The notes under the pieces are model-generated. The model searched no databases, was not told the DNA's origin, and was given only the letters and a program-made list of their open reading frames with translations. A DNA stretch of 44,404 nucleotides from Clostridia bacterium. GTDB lineage: Bacteria; Bacillota; Clostridia; Christensenellales; CAG-138. Every line of letters starts with the position of its first letter. Positions within the stretch are counted from its first letter, which is position 1. Position numbers and translations under genes: made by a program. Positions 23,489 through 30,864 of the stretch are shown here, piece after piece. Where the stretch lies: positions 1-44,404 of the forward strand of contig JAEDJH010000003.1 of the NCBI GenBank assembly GCA_016296415.1, read 5' to 3'.

Positions 23489-23996
23489 ACAGACCTACCT
23501 CCTCCAAAACACCGCTGTCCAAAACAATGCGCTTATTTTCGACATCCACGCTCGCAAGCAGCTTTTTAAGTGCGGGAACGCTGAGCTTCCTTTTGCCCTC
23601 GATAACATAAGCATCGTTTGCGCCCGTTTCATAAACGTCGGTCAGCACTCCAAGATGCACGCCTTCGGTGTCGTAAACCTCGCAGCCGATGAGGTCGCAT
23701 ACGAAGTATCTTCCCTCGGGAAGCTTGACTGCGTGCGCTCTGTCAACACAAAGGTAGGTGTTTCTCAGCCTTTCGGCGTCCTCAACGCTTTTGGATACGG
23801 ATAAAGAAACAAACACCGCATCCGGTCGAATGCGAATGTTTGAAGCCTTTACGGGCGTATATTTGCCGTTTTTCTCGATATACGCATCATCAAGGCTGCG
23901 AAAACGCTCAACGCTGTCGCTCAGCGGCTGCAGTTTCACGTCTCCGCCAACCCCATGAGGGCGCACAATCAATCCTATGCGCAAATATTCATTCAT
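23478..23996 (-). CDS. rimM: Ribosome maturation factor RimM
   Basis: A 172-residue 30S maturation factor that binds ribosomal protein S19 and helps fold the 16S rRNA head. The N-terminal RimM domain begins LRIGLIVRPHGVGGDVKLQPLSD. The C-terminal PRC-barrel domain begins YFVCDLIGCEVYDTEG and ends in VPALKKLLASVDVENKRIVL. Length and order (khpA-rimM-trmD) are standard. The start overlaps the khpA stop by one base (TAATG), and the 3' end overlaps trmD by 11 bp. Confidence 0.95.
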   Translation of the reverse strand: MNEYLRIGLIVRPHGVGGDVKLQPLSDSVERFRSLDDAYIEKNGKYTPVKASNIRIRPDAVFVSLSVSKSVEDAERLRNTYLCVDRAHAVKLPEGRYFVCDLIGCEVYDTEGVHLGVLTDVYETGANDAYVIEGKRKLSVPALKKLLASVDVENKRIVLDSGVLEEVGLFED

Positions 23997-24355
23997 TACA
24001 TTATGTCCAAAACGTAATGCCGGCCGCCCTTGAGCGAAGCCGCCTTCACTACCGAGCGTATCGCCTTTGCTATCCTGCCCTGCTTGCCGATGACCTTTCC
24101 CATGTCGTCGGGGGAAACGGTCAGCTCGATAATGCGGTTTCTTTCGCCCTGCTTTACCTCGAGCTTTATTTCATCGGGATTATCCACAAGGTTTGCCGCA
24201 ATCAGCCTGACAAGGGCGGTCAAGGACTCGTCCATCCTGCTGACGTCCTCGGCGTTTTCGGAAGGTTCGCAGTCGGGCTCTTCAGTCTCGGTTTCTTCGA
24301 CCTCGTACTCGTCAAAACCGACGCCTTCCATCATTTCGTTGAGTTCTTCACTCAT
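23996..24355 (-). CDS. khpA: KH-domain RNA-binding protein KhpA with acidic N-terminal extension
   Basis: A 119-residue RNA-binding protein. The C-terminal 79 residues are a complete type II KH domain of the KhpA/YlqC family, with the RNA-binding loop MGKVIGKQGRIAKAIRSVV. KhpA pairs with KhpB/Jag and binds many RNAs, affecting cell division and elongation in Firmicutes. The first 40 residues are an unusual acidic tail (EEYEVEETETEEPDCEPSENAED region), absent from the usual 75-80-residue KhpA. ATG 24355 overlaps the rpsP stop as ATGA, so the extension belongs to the coupled reading frame; an internal start at MDESL (about residue 41) would give a standard KhpA and cannot be excluded. Confidence 0.88.
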   Translation of the reverse strand: MSEELNEMMEGVGFDEYEVEETETEEPDCEPSENAEDVSRMDESLTALVRLIAANLVDNPDEIKLEVKQGERNRIIELTVSPDDMGKVIGKQGRIAKAIRSVVKAASLKGGRHYVLDIM

Positions 24356-24594
24356 TTGATGGCACCGCTCTTTTTCAAAAGACCGCGGACGGTATCGGTG
24401 GGCTGTGCGCCGTTCTTGATCCACTCTGCCGCCTTCTCGTTATCCACCTTGATCTCTGCGGGGTTGGCGATGGGGTTGTAATAGCCGATCTCCTCAACAA
24501 AAGCGCCGTCACGCGGAGCACGGGAGTCCGCTACTACGATGCGGTAAAACGGAGCCTTCTTTGCGCCCATCCTGCGAAGCCTGATCTTTAACAT
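24352..24594 (-). CDS. rpsP: 30S ribosomal protein S16
   Basis: An 80-residue ribosomal protein needed for early 30S assembly. It begins MLKIRLRRMGAKKAPFYRIV with the family pattern VADSRAPRDGAFVEEIGYYNP, and has the C-terminal W-I-KNGAQPTDTVRGLLKK segment. The length is normal. AGGAGG lies 7 bp before the ATG. It sits between ffh and khpA, as in most Firmicutes, and its stop overlaps the khpA start. Confidence 0.98.
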   Translation of the reverse strand: MLKIRLRRMGAKKAPFYRIVVADSRAPRDGAFVEEIGYYNPIANPAEIKVDNEKAAEWIKNGAQPTDTVRGLLKKSGAIK

Positions 24595-24657
24595 TGTAAT
24601 TTCCTCCTGTTTGTTTGGTTAAATAGTTATATCTAAAACGGTTGACCGTATTTAGCC

Positions 24658-25998
24658 TTAAAATCCGAAGGGCAGCATTCCTTTTAAGCCCTTCTTCTTT
24701 TTCTTCATTCCGCCGGAAAACTGCTTCATCATCTTTCGGGTCATATCAAACTGCTTTATGAGCTTGTTGACCTCCTGTATGCTCGTTCCGCTTCCTGCAG
24801 CGATGCGCTTTTTGCGGCTTGCGTTGAGCAGCTCGGGCTTTCTGCGCTCCCTCGGCGTCATGGAGCGTATTATCGCCTGCATTCGGGATACCTGCTTTTC
24901 GTCCACCTCCGCGTTGCCGAGCTGTGATTTGTTCACGCCCAGCATCCCGAGTATTTCTTCGAGCGAGCCCATTTTTTTGATTTGGTCGAACTGCTCGAGG
25001 TAGTCGTCAAACGTAAACTCATCCTTGCGGAGCTTTCGCTCGAGCTCCATCGCCTTTTTCTCGTCAAAGGTCTGCTGTGCCTTCTCTATCAGCGTAAGCA
25101 CGTCGCCCATTCCGAGTATTCTCGACGCCATTCGCTCGGGATGGAACGGCTCTATATCGGTAAGCTTTTCGCCCGTGCCGGAGAATTTTATCGGCTTGCC
25201 CGTGACTTCCTTAACCGAAAGCGCCGCACCGCCTCTTGTGTCGCCGTCGAGCTTTGTGATTATTACGCCCGTAAGCCCAAGCGCATCGTTAAAGCTCTTT
25301 GCGACGTTTACTGCGTCCTGACCCGTCATCGCATCAACAACAAGCAGCGTTTCGGCGGGGTTGAGTACCTTTTTAAGCTCCGATATCTCCCCCATCATCG
25401 CTTCGTCGATATGCAGTCGTCCAGCCGTATCGACGATCACCACGTCATGCTGGTACTTTCTTGCGTATTCGACGGCCGCTTTTGCGGTCTCGACCGGAGC
25501 CTGCTGTCCCATCTCGAATACGGGTACATCTACCTTTTCACCCACGACCTGAAGCTGCTTTATCGCCGCCGGTCTGTATATGTCGCATGCCACCAAAAGG
25601 GGCGATTTGCCGTAGTTTTTCTTTATGTATGCGGCGAGCTTTGCGGACATGGTGGTTTTTCCCGCACCCTGCAAGCCTGCCATGAGTATGACGGACGGCT
25701 TTACCGTACCAAACTCAAGCTTTGTATTTTGTCCGCCCATCAGCATAGTCAATTCTTCGTTGACTATCTTTATCATCTGCTGCCCGGGGGTCAGACTTTC
25801 GAGTACCTCGGTACCCACCGCACGCTCGGTTACCTTTTTTACAAATGATTTTACGACGACGAAGTTTACGTCCGCTTCAAGCAGCGCAAGCTTTACCTCG
25901 CGCATCGCTTCCCTGACGTCCTTTTCCGTGAGCTTGCCATGTCCGGACAGTTTTCTGAATATGCCCTGCAGTTTGGACGATAAGCCCTCTAATGCCAT
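24658..25998 (-). CDS. ffh: Signal recognition particle protein Ffh
   Basis: A 446-residue SRP54 GTPase that binds 4.5S/SRP RNA and signal peptides and delivers ribosomes to FtsY at the membrane. The N domain covers residues 1-90. The G domain has GLQGAGKTTMSAKLA near residue 108, DTAGRLHIDEAMM, TKLDGDTRGGAAL and the closing GMGDVL. The methionine-rich M domain starts near residue 300 (MGSLEEILGMLG, MQAIIRSMTPRERRKPELLNASRKKRIAAGSG) and ends in a flexible Gly/Lys tail. The start follows GGAGGAA located in the end of ylxM, so the two are coupled. Confidence 0.97.
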   Translation of the reverse strand: MALEGLSSKLQGIFRKLSGHGKLTEKDVREAMREVKLALLEADVNFVVVKSFVKKVTERAVGTEVLESLTPGQQMIKIVNEELTMLMGGQNTKLEFGTVKPSVILMAGLQGAGKTTMSAKLAAYIKKNYGKSPLLVACDIYRPAAIKQLQVVGEKVDVPVFEMGQQAPVETAKAAVEYARKYQHDVVIVDTAGRLHIDEAMMGEISELKKVLNPAETLLVVDAMTGQDAVNVAKSFNDALGLTGVIITKLDGDTRGGAALSVKEVTGKPIKFSGTGEKLTDIEPFHPERMASRILGMGDVLTLIEKAQQTFDEKKAMELERKLRKDEFTFDDYLEQFDQIKKMGSLEEILGMLGVNKSQLGNAEVDEKQVSRMQAIIRSMTPRERRKPELLNASRKKRIAAGSGTSIQEVNKLIKQFDMTRKMMKQFSGGMKKKKKGLKGMLPFGF

Positions 25999-25999
25999 T

Positions 26000-26341
26000 T
26001 TATTCCTCCGATCCGCCGGTCAGGCCGCCGAGCAATGCGAGTATATTCTCCCTGACCCCGGCGGACATATCGCTTTTTTCAATCAGTTTTGCAATCTCGC
26101 CGACCGTGTTTGCCAACTTTTCGCCTTTAGCGACGACGCCCAGCAGCGTTTCGTATCTTACAAGCTGCTCCACGGCCCTCTTCAGCGTATCACGCACGCC
26201 CTGTCTCGAAATTCCCTCTCGCTCCGCTATCTCCGACAGCGAGTAATCTTCACACACGCTCTGTTCCACAATGCTGCGCTGTTTTTCGGTCAACAGCTCC
26301 CCATAGGCATCCAGCAGTGAGCAAAGGAACACATGGTCCAT
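26000..26341 (-). CDS. YlxM/p13-like helix-turn-helix protein
   Basis: A 113-residue DNA-binding-like protein of the UPF0122 (YlxM) family, found directly upstream of ffh in most Firmicutes and associated with SRP function. It has a sigma-70 region-4-like helix-turn-helix, SLSEIAEREGISRQGVRDTLKRA near residues 33-55. The start is ATG 26341 with AAGGAG upstream. It is the first gene of a six-gene operon behind a consensus promoter with a 5' hairpin. Confidence 0.92.
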   Translation of the reverse strand: MDHVFLCSLLDAYGELLTEKQRSIVEQSVCEDYSLSEIAEREGISRQGVRDTLKRAVEQLVRYETLLGVVAKGEKLANTVGEIAKLIEKSDMSAGVRENILALLGGLTGGSEE

Positions 26342-26363
26342 AAAAGCATCTCCTTGCGCTTGC

Positions 26364-26389
26364 GCTGTAAAGGTTTTTTACTTTACAGC
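26364..26389 (-). promoter_or_regulatory. Hairpin at the 5' end of the ylxM-ffh transcript
   Basis: On the minus strand GCTGTAAAG (26381-26389) and CTTTACAGC (26364-26372) are perfect 9-bp complements around an 8-nt A-rich loop. They begin within about 7 nt of the -10 box, so the stem would form the very 5' end of the mRNA, about 23 bp before the start codon. It could protect the mRNA or be a dyad operator. Confidence 0.6.
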
Positions 26390-26395
26390 AGGGTT

Positions 26396-26423
26396 ATTAT
26401 ATCAGATAAAGTCCCCGTGTCAA
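26396..26423 (-). promoter_or_regulatory. Consensus sigma-A promoter of the ylxM-ffh-rpsP-khpA-rimM-trmD operon
   Basis: On the minus strand a perfect TTGACA (26418-26423), a 16-bp spacer and a perfect TATAAT (26396-26401) precede ylxM. This is the best match to consensus in the window and fits a highly expressed translation operon. Confidence 0.85.
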
Positions 26424-26505
26424 GCCCAAATATGCAATATATTTGCTCTGTTTTTGCCTTTTGCCCCATTATTTACAATATTTCTATAGCTCTGACACGG
26501 TTTTG

Positions 26506-26514
26506 TGCTATAAT
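26506..26514 (+). promoter_or_regulatory. Extended -10 promoter of the ECF sigma gene
   Basis: TGCTATAAT is an extended -10 (TGnTATAAT) with the hexamer at 26509-26514. No clear -35 and no ECF-type AAC motif was found. The predicted start is near 26521, giving a leader of about 107 nt. Confidence 0.5.
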
Positions 26515-26627
26515 TAAACAAATACGGCAGGAATTTCGGGCTGTATGGATCCTATAAATAAAATCGGATTTTTTGCAACCTTTTGCCCGACATAAACGTA
26601 TTATCAGTAGATAGGAGCGATCAAGCG

Positions 26628-27152
26628 GTGGATTTTGACGCCATATACACGAATTATTCCCGCATGGTTTACTGGGCGGCATATAATGTAACGAAAAACC
26701 ATGATACCGCACTCGACGTATCGCAGGAGGTTTTTGTTCGTGTATTAAAGCACCTCGGCTCGTTAAAGGGCTACGACGACGCCCGAATAAAACGGTGGCT
26801 GTACCGTGTGGCGGTCAACGCAAGCCTCGACGTTCTTCGTAAGAGCAAGAGCGAAACGCTGTACGACGAACCGCCCTACGATGCGCCGACGTATTGCAGA
26901 TCCGAGCTTCCCGAGGAGGCCGCCGAAAACAACGAGCAAAACCTCATCCTGAAGCGCTGCATAGACAAGCTTGACGAACATTACAGGGCCCCCGTTATGC
27001 TCCACTATTTTTCGGGACTCGGTTATTCCGAAATAGCCTCCATGCTCGGCGTTGCCGAAGGAACCGTTAAATCGAGAATTTCAAGGGCAAAAACAATGCT
27101 GGCAAGCGATTTGAAAAGGGAAGGTATTGATTATGGAACAAAAGGGCAATAA
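26628..27152 (+). CDS. ECF-family RNA polymerase sigma factor
   Basis: A 174-residue sigma factor of the extracytoplasmic function type. Region 2 is seen in IYTNYSRMVYWAAYNVTKNHDTALDVSQEVFVRVLKHL, and region 4 in LDEHYRAPVMLHYFSGLGYSEIASMLGVAEGTVKSRISRAK, where the last part is the DNA-recognition helix. Regions 1.1 and 3 are absent, as expected. The start is GTG 26628, which follows AGGAG; an in-frame TTG at 26583 has no such site. The 3' end overlaps the next gene by 20 bp, as in many sigma/anti-sigma pairs. Its stimulus and promoters are unknown, but the neighbouring wall protein suggests an envelope response. Confidence 0.92.
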   Translation: MDFDAIYTNYSRMVYWAAYNVTKNHDTALDVSQEVFVRVLKHLGSLKGYDDARIKRWLYRVAVNASLDVLRKSKSETLYDEPPYDAPTYCRSELPEEAAENNEQNLILKRCIDKLDEHYRAPVMLHYFSGLGYSEIASMLGVAEGTVKSRISRAKTMLASDLKREGIDYGTKGQ

Positions 27153-28077
27153 GCCGAACCTCGACACATTTGCCGATAACGATGCTTTGGATGAACTTCT
27201 GAAGCACTGTGCCGATTTTTCGGATAAAGCAATACCCTATGACGAGCTTAAAGCAGAAATATTGAAAGAAGATGCGCGCCGCAAAAAAAAGCAGAGGTCG
27301 CTACTTAACTATTGCTGTGCCGCAGCGTCTTTTGTCATACTGCTCGGCGCAGGCATTTTCGCATTGGGCGGACTGCCCGCAATGCACCCCGAAAAGAGCG
27401 ACCTCGTCGATTCAATCGTCCAAAGCCCGGAACAGCAACCGGATCTCGATCCCTCTTTCAACACGCAGCCGGATACGGACTTTCCCAGAAAAGACGGCTA
27501 CACCACCGAGACTTCTCCGATCGAGAGTGCCGGCTCCGATGCCGACAAGCGAGGTCCCTTCCTCGGTCTCGACAAGGAAGGCGACGCAGCAAAATGCAAC
27601 TACACCTCGCTCGACAGCTTTTTATCCGAAGCCTCCGGCAAGGATTCTCCCCTTCTCAGGGACGGCCGCTGCTTTGTTCCGTCAGCCGCCGTCGAAAAAT
27701 ACGAGCTTGCGGGCATAGTCTGCGGAGACGCCGGCATTGCCTTCCATTTTTACTGCGGCAGCAACACCCGTGCGGCTGCAAAAGTCCCGACAGCGTCCGA
27801 AGATACGTTCTGCATCGTTTGGGAAAAATACAGCGACGCCCATTGGTTTAACATTGACAATGCGGTTGCCCTGGACAAAACTTCCTCTATATATGTATTG
27901 AAGGATTCCCCCAATTCCGACCGTTCGGATAAACTCCTTTCCGAGTACCGTTATCTTGTGCATCTCGGTGCGGACGGGGATATTTTCAGCGGAAGATTCC
28001 CCATCGGCATGACGGAAAACGAATGTGTCGGGCTGATGGAATTCGAGCTTGTTATGCTGAACACCGAAAGTCGCTGA
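27133..28077 (+). CDS. Probable membrane-anchored anti-sigma factor
   Basis: A 314-residue protein with a cytoplasmic N-terminus of about 55 residues (acidic, LDELLKHCADF, then basic RRKKKQRS), one transmembrane helix (about residues 60-80, LNYCCAAASFVILLGAGIFALGG) and a 230-residue external part. The external part starts with a Pro/Asp/Ser-rich linker and ends in a domain I do not recognise. Topology, the overlap with the ECF sigma gene and the AAGGGAAGG site before ATG 27133 support an anti-sigma factor. There is no HxxxCxxC zinc motif, so it is not a ZAS-type anti-sigma factor; the binding domain is inferred from place and topology only. Confidence 0.6.
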   Translation: MEQKGNKPNLDTFADNDALDELLKHCADFSDKAIPYDELKAEILKEDARRKKKQRSLLNYCCAAASFVILLGAGIFALGGLPAMHPEKSDLVDSIVQSPEQQPDLDPSFNTQPDTDFPRKDGYTTETSPIESAGSDADKRGPFLGLDKEGDAAKCNYTSLDSFLSEASGKDSPLLRDGRCFVPSAAVEKYELAGIVCGDAGIAFHFYCGSNTRAAAKVPTASEDTFCIVWEKYSDAHWFNIDNAVALDKTSSIYVLKDSPNSDRSDKLLSEYRYLVHLGADGDIFSGRFPIGMTENECVGLMEFELVMLNTESR

Positions 28078-28092
28078 CATTGCGTCGGGCTT

Positions 28093-28116
28093 TGCGGGAT
28101 ACCGCATAATTTATTT
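28093..28116 (+). terminator. Weak terminator-like hairpin after the anti-sigma gene
   Basis: TGCGG (28093-28097) pairs with CCGCA (28102-28106) around GATA, followed by an AT-rich tail TAATTTATTT. The stem is only 5 bp, so part of the transcript may read through. Confidence 0.35.
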
Positions 28117-28148
28117 AAAGAAAATTAACTTATTTTTGCGCTGGATGC

Positions 28149-28177
28149 TTTACGCCATGCAAAAAAAGATTTATAAT
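28149..28177 (+). promoter_or_regulatory. Promoter of the VanW-family gene
   Basis: TTTACG (28149-28154), a 17-bp spacer and a perfect TATAAT (28172-28177). A TTGACA at 28184-28189 just downstream has no -10 partner at the right distance. Confidence 0.55.
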
Positions 28178-28209
28178 ATAATCTTGACAATATAGCATCA
28201 TGAAAGGAA

Positions 28210-28232
28210 TTCGTGCGTGTCAGGCGCACGAA
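28210..28232 (+). promoter_or_regulatory. Leader hairpin before the VanW-family start codon
   Basis: TTCGTGCG (28210-28217) and CGCACGAA (28225-28232) form a perfect 8-bp stem with a 7-nt loop, 14 bp before the ATG. The only good Shine-Dalgarno-like sequence, AAAGGA (28203-28208), lies before this hairpin. It could serve either the main gene by bridging the hairpin or an 8-codon GTG-started ORF (28217-28243) that ends 3 bp before the main ATG. Confidence 0.5.
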
Positions 28233-28246
28233 AGTGGTCATAAATA

Positions 28247-29731
28247 ATGAGTAAAACAACACGCAAAAGGAAGCGCAGAGTAAACGCCCCGCTGGCTGCG
28301 GCATGGATAGCTCTCACGCTTTCCGCCGTGCTGATGGTGGTTGTCGGCGTAATGATGTTTTTCGTGAAGGCGAGCGATGGCGATGTCTATGCCGCAATAG
28401 ACGACGGCACCTTCTACGAGGGCATAAGCGTCAACGGCAAAAACATTGGCGGTCTTACCTATGACGAAGCATGGGAGCTTCTTTCCGAGGACGTCGACAC
28501 CGCACTCCGTTCCGTTGGCATAAACCTCAAGGTTGGAGCTGACGCATGGCTGCTGTCGGCCGCCGATATAGGTATGTACTCCGACCTTGACGATGTGCTG
28601 TTCTCCGCAATGGCTCTCGGCAGGGACGACTCCGTTGTCAACAACGCAAAAAAGCAAAATGAGCTTAAGGAAAACGGCGAAAACTTCAACATCAGCTACA
28701 GTATCCACGAGTCAATCGCCCGTGATAAGCTCGCCGTCATCAACGAAGCGGTCTGCACACTGCCCATAAACGCAACCTGCACCCCCGTGTCGGTATCCGC
28801 CGAAATGAAGCCTACCTTCAACTATATAGACGGCGTTGACGGCAAGGTTTTGGACATAGACGCCGCATTGACTTCTCTTTCGGAGGCTGTGACTTCCGGT
28901 TCCTTCACTGCGACCATTGCTCCGGAAATGGTATATCAGGAGCCCGAAATAACGGTTGAAACGCTTAAAGCCTCCCTCACGCAAAGGTCTTATGCCACGA
29001 CATGGTACGGCGACAGTTCCGCACACCGCAACAGATACCGCATCGCAAACGTCTTTAAGGCTGCCAGCATGCTCTGCGGCACGATGATAGAAAACGAAGC
29101 CGTATTCTCCTTCAACGAGTTCTTCGGTCCCCGTACCGAGGCGGACGGTTGGCAGCTTGCCCCCGGCATCGTTGACGGCGGCAGGTACGAGGATCAGCCC
29201 GGCGGTGGCATTTGCCAGGTATCTACCACTCTCTACAATGCGCTGCTGCTCGCCGGTCCCGAGATCGAGATCGTTGAAAGGCATAATCACTCCATCCGTG
29301 CAACATACGCCGACTACGGTCTGGACGCAACCGTTTCCTACGGCGGTCCCGACCTGGTTTTCAAAAACAACACCGGTGCTCCGATATACATATTTGCCTT
29401 CACCGACAACGAGAACTATATCACCCACATATATATTTACGGTCTGCCTCTTGAGGAAGGCGTGCGTTACGAGATAGAAGGCAAGCTCGACGAAACCATT
29501 CCTCAGCCCGAAAACTCCTATCAGGATATGCCGAACTGGCCCACGGGGTTTGAATACACGTTCATGAAGGGCAGAGAAGGTTACAAAGCCACAGCATATC
29601 GCTACAAGTACGTGAACGATCAGCTTGTGGATACCGAGGTGCTTTACAGGGATTATTACCGTGAAAAAGCCACGTTGATACAGCGCGGCGTTGGCGACCC
29701 GAACCTGCCCAAACCCCAGATAACCGGCTGA
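28247..29731 (+). CDS. VanW-family cell-wall protein with peptidoglycan-binding-like domains
   Basis: A 494-residue single-pass protein. A basic N-terminus (TTRKRKRRVN) is followed by a transmembrane helix near residues 15-42. The outside part has two or so YoaR/PG_binding_4-like modules (starting ISVNGKNIGGLTYDEAWELL near residue 62, with a second near 190). A VanW domain covers about residues 255-385 (FSFNEFFGPRTEADGW and PGGGICQVSTTLYNALL). VanW was named from a vancomycin-resistance cluster, but its activity is unknown. The C-terminal 100 residues resemble a G5-like beta segment. It is probably part of a cell-wall response with the ECF sigma factor two genes upstream. Confidence 0.88.
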   Translation: MSKTTRKRKRRVNAPLAAAWIALTLSAVLMVVVGVMMFFVKASDGDVYAAIDDGTFYEGISVNGKNIGGLTYDEAWELLSEDVDTALRSVGINLKVGADAWLLSAADIGMYSDLDDVLFSAMALGRDDSVVNNAKKQNELKENGENFNISYSIHESIARDKLAVINEAVCTLPINATCTPVSVSAEMKPTFNYIDGVDGKVLDIDAALTSLSEAVTSGSFTATIAPEMVYQEPEITVETLKASLTQRSYATTWYGDSSAHRNRYRIANVFKAASMLCGTMIENEAVFSFNEFFGPRTEADGWQLAPGIVDGGRYEDQPGGGICQVSTTLYNALLLAGPEIEIVERHNHSIRATYADYGLDATVSYGGPDLVFKNNTGAPIYIFAFTDNENYITHIYIYGLPLEEGVRYEIEGKLDETIPQPENSYQDMPNWPTGFEYTFMKGREGYKATAYRYKYVNDQLVDTEVLYRDYYREKATLIQRGVGDPNLPKPQITG

Positions 29732-29754
29732 GCAACGCATATTTGTCATCAAAG

Positions 29755-29785
29755 AATCGGCTCGTCATCGGGCCGATTTTTATTG
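29755..29785 (+). terminator. Rho-independent terminator after the VanW-family gene
   Basis: AATCGGC (29755-29761) and GCCGATT (29772-29778) form a perfect 7-bp stem with a 10-nt loop, followed by TTTATT. It lies 23 bp after the stop codon. Confidence 0.75.
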
Positions 29786-29811
29786 CAAAATACAGAAATA
29801 ACGATTATAAT
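29783..29811 (+). promoter_or_regulatory. Promoter of the unknown membrane protein gene
   Basis: TTGCAA (29783-29788), a 17-bp spacer and TATAAT (29806-29811). The -35 box overlaps the end of the preceding terminator. The same TTGCAA-17-TATAAT pattern is used by mraZ. Confidence 0.65.
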
Positions 29812-29843
29812 GTAGCCGTAAAAAAGCAGCGAGGTGTATAGAA

Positions 29844-30800
29844 ATGAATTATCAGGAACTGGCAAGTGAATCGGGTTTAACCTATCAAGTACCGTCGAAG
29901 CAGATTTTCTACGGAAAGATTGGCAGCTTTATGGTGACTCTGTCCCGCCGCTTGTCTGCTGTGAATGTGGCAATCGCTTTTGCAGGCAGCGAGGAGGCTG
30001 TATCGACCTTCTTCGGCCGGCTCAATATGTACAAGGGCAACACCAAAAACGGAGTGGCTCAGATTTTATACAAGGAAGGCTATGCGGTCGTGTCCTTCGT
30101 TGACACCTTCGGCACCAAAAAAAGAGTGCAAAGTTTTTTAATACAGCTTGCCGAAATGCTTCAAATTCCAGGCTTGCTGGGAACGGATAACTGCGGAATA
30201 TGCAAAAACGCATTCGACCTTTCCACGAGCAAATACGCAAAGCTCATCAATTCAGAAGCGGTAGTGCTTGTTCACGACGCCTGCGTCAGGGGCGTTGAGA
30301 CCGCCGAGGACGAGGCTATCCTCAAGCAAAAGGAAGAGGGAGAAAACATCGGCAGAGGCACACTCGGTGCTTTCCTCGGCGCAATCGTGGGCGCCATACC
30401 GTGGACCATCATTGCCCTGCTCGGCTATGTAGCAAGCATACTCGGTTTCGTAATGAGCCTGTGCGTCAAAAAGGGTTACGAGCTGCTCGGCGGCAAGGTT
30501 TGCCGCAAGAAGTTCTTCATAGTTCTCGTATTCAGCATTCTCTCCCTGCTGATTGCGCAGGCGGCAACCCAGTTTATATCCCTGCTCATGGTCATGAAGG
30601 AATACGGTCTGCCCATGAGCACCTTCGGACCGCTGGCAAATGCGCTCCTTACCGACAGCGAATACATAAATGAGGTTTTACTGAGCACACTGCTCGGATT
30701 TGTATTCGCCGTTTTGGGCTGCGTTGCGCTTCTGCGTGATACCTGGAAGGAAGCAAGCTCTCTTAAAACCAAATTCCTCGACGTGGAGTACCGTGAATAA
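29844..30800 (+). CDS. Unknown polytopic membrane protein with a large cytoplasmic N-terminal half
   Basis: A 318-residue protein not recognised as a named family. The first 170 residues are soluble and mixed alpha/beta, with no signal peptide and cysteines in DNCGICKNAF and VHDACVRG. The second half has about four transmembrane segments: roughly residues 172-192 (TLGAFLGAIVGAIPWTIIAL), 192-212, 225-253 and 283-302. It ends in a short charged tail. GAGGTG precedes the ATG. It has its own promoter and terminator, so it is a single-gene unit. A soluble sensor or ligand-binding part joined to a membrane half is one reading, but no function is claimed. Confidence 0.75.
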   Translation: MNYQELASESGLTYQVPSKQIFYGKIGSFMVTLSRRLSAVNVAIAFAGSEEAVSTFFGRLNMYKGNTKNGVAQILYKEGYAVVSFVDTFGTKKRVQSFLIQLAEMLQIPGLLGTDNCGICKNAFDLSTSKYAKLINSEAVVLVHDACVRGVETAEDEAILKQKEEGENIGRGTLGAFLGAIVGAIPWTIIALLGYVASILGFVMSLCVKKGYELLGGKVCRKKFFIVLVFSILSLLIAQAATQFISLLMVMKEYGLPMSTFGPLANALLTDSEYINEVLLSTLLGFVFAVLGCVALLRDTWKEASSLKTKFLDVEYRE

Positions 30801-30817
30801 CTGCCAACCGAAAAATC

Positions 30818-30848
30818 GGGGCTGCGCACAGGCGCAGCCCCTTCCTTA
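30818..30848. terminator. Bidirectional terminator between the membrane protein gene and rho
   Basis: GGGGCTGCGC (30818-30827) and GCGCAGCCCC (30832-30841) form a perfect 10-bp stem with an ACAG loop. A TTCCTTATT tail follows on the plus strand and GATTTTT on the minus strand, where it ends rho. Confidence 0.85.
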
Positions 30849-30864
30849 TTGTCGTTTCTATCCG

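Noticed and set aside
28184..28189. TTGACA as -35 of the VanW-family gene
   Set aside because: No -10 lies 16-18 bp downstream; the upstream TTTACG-TATAAT pair is better.
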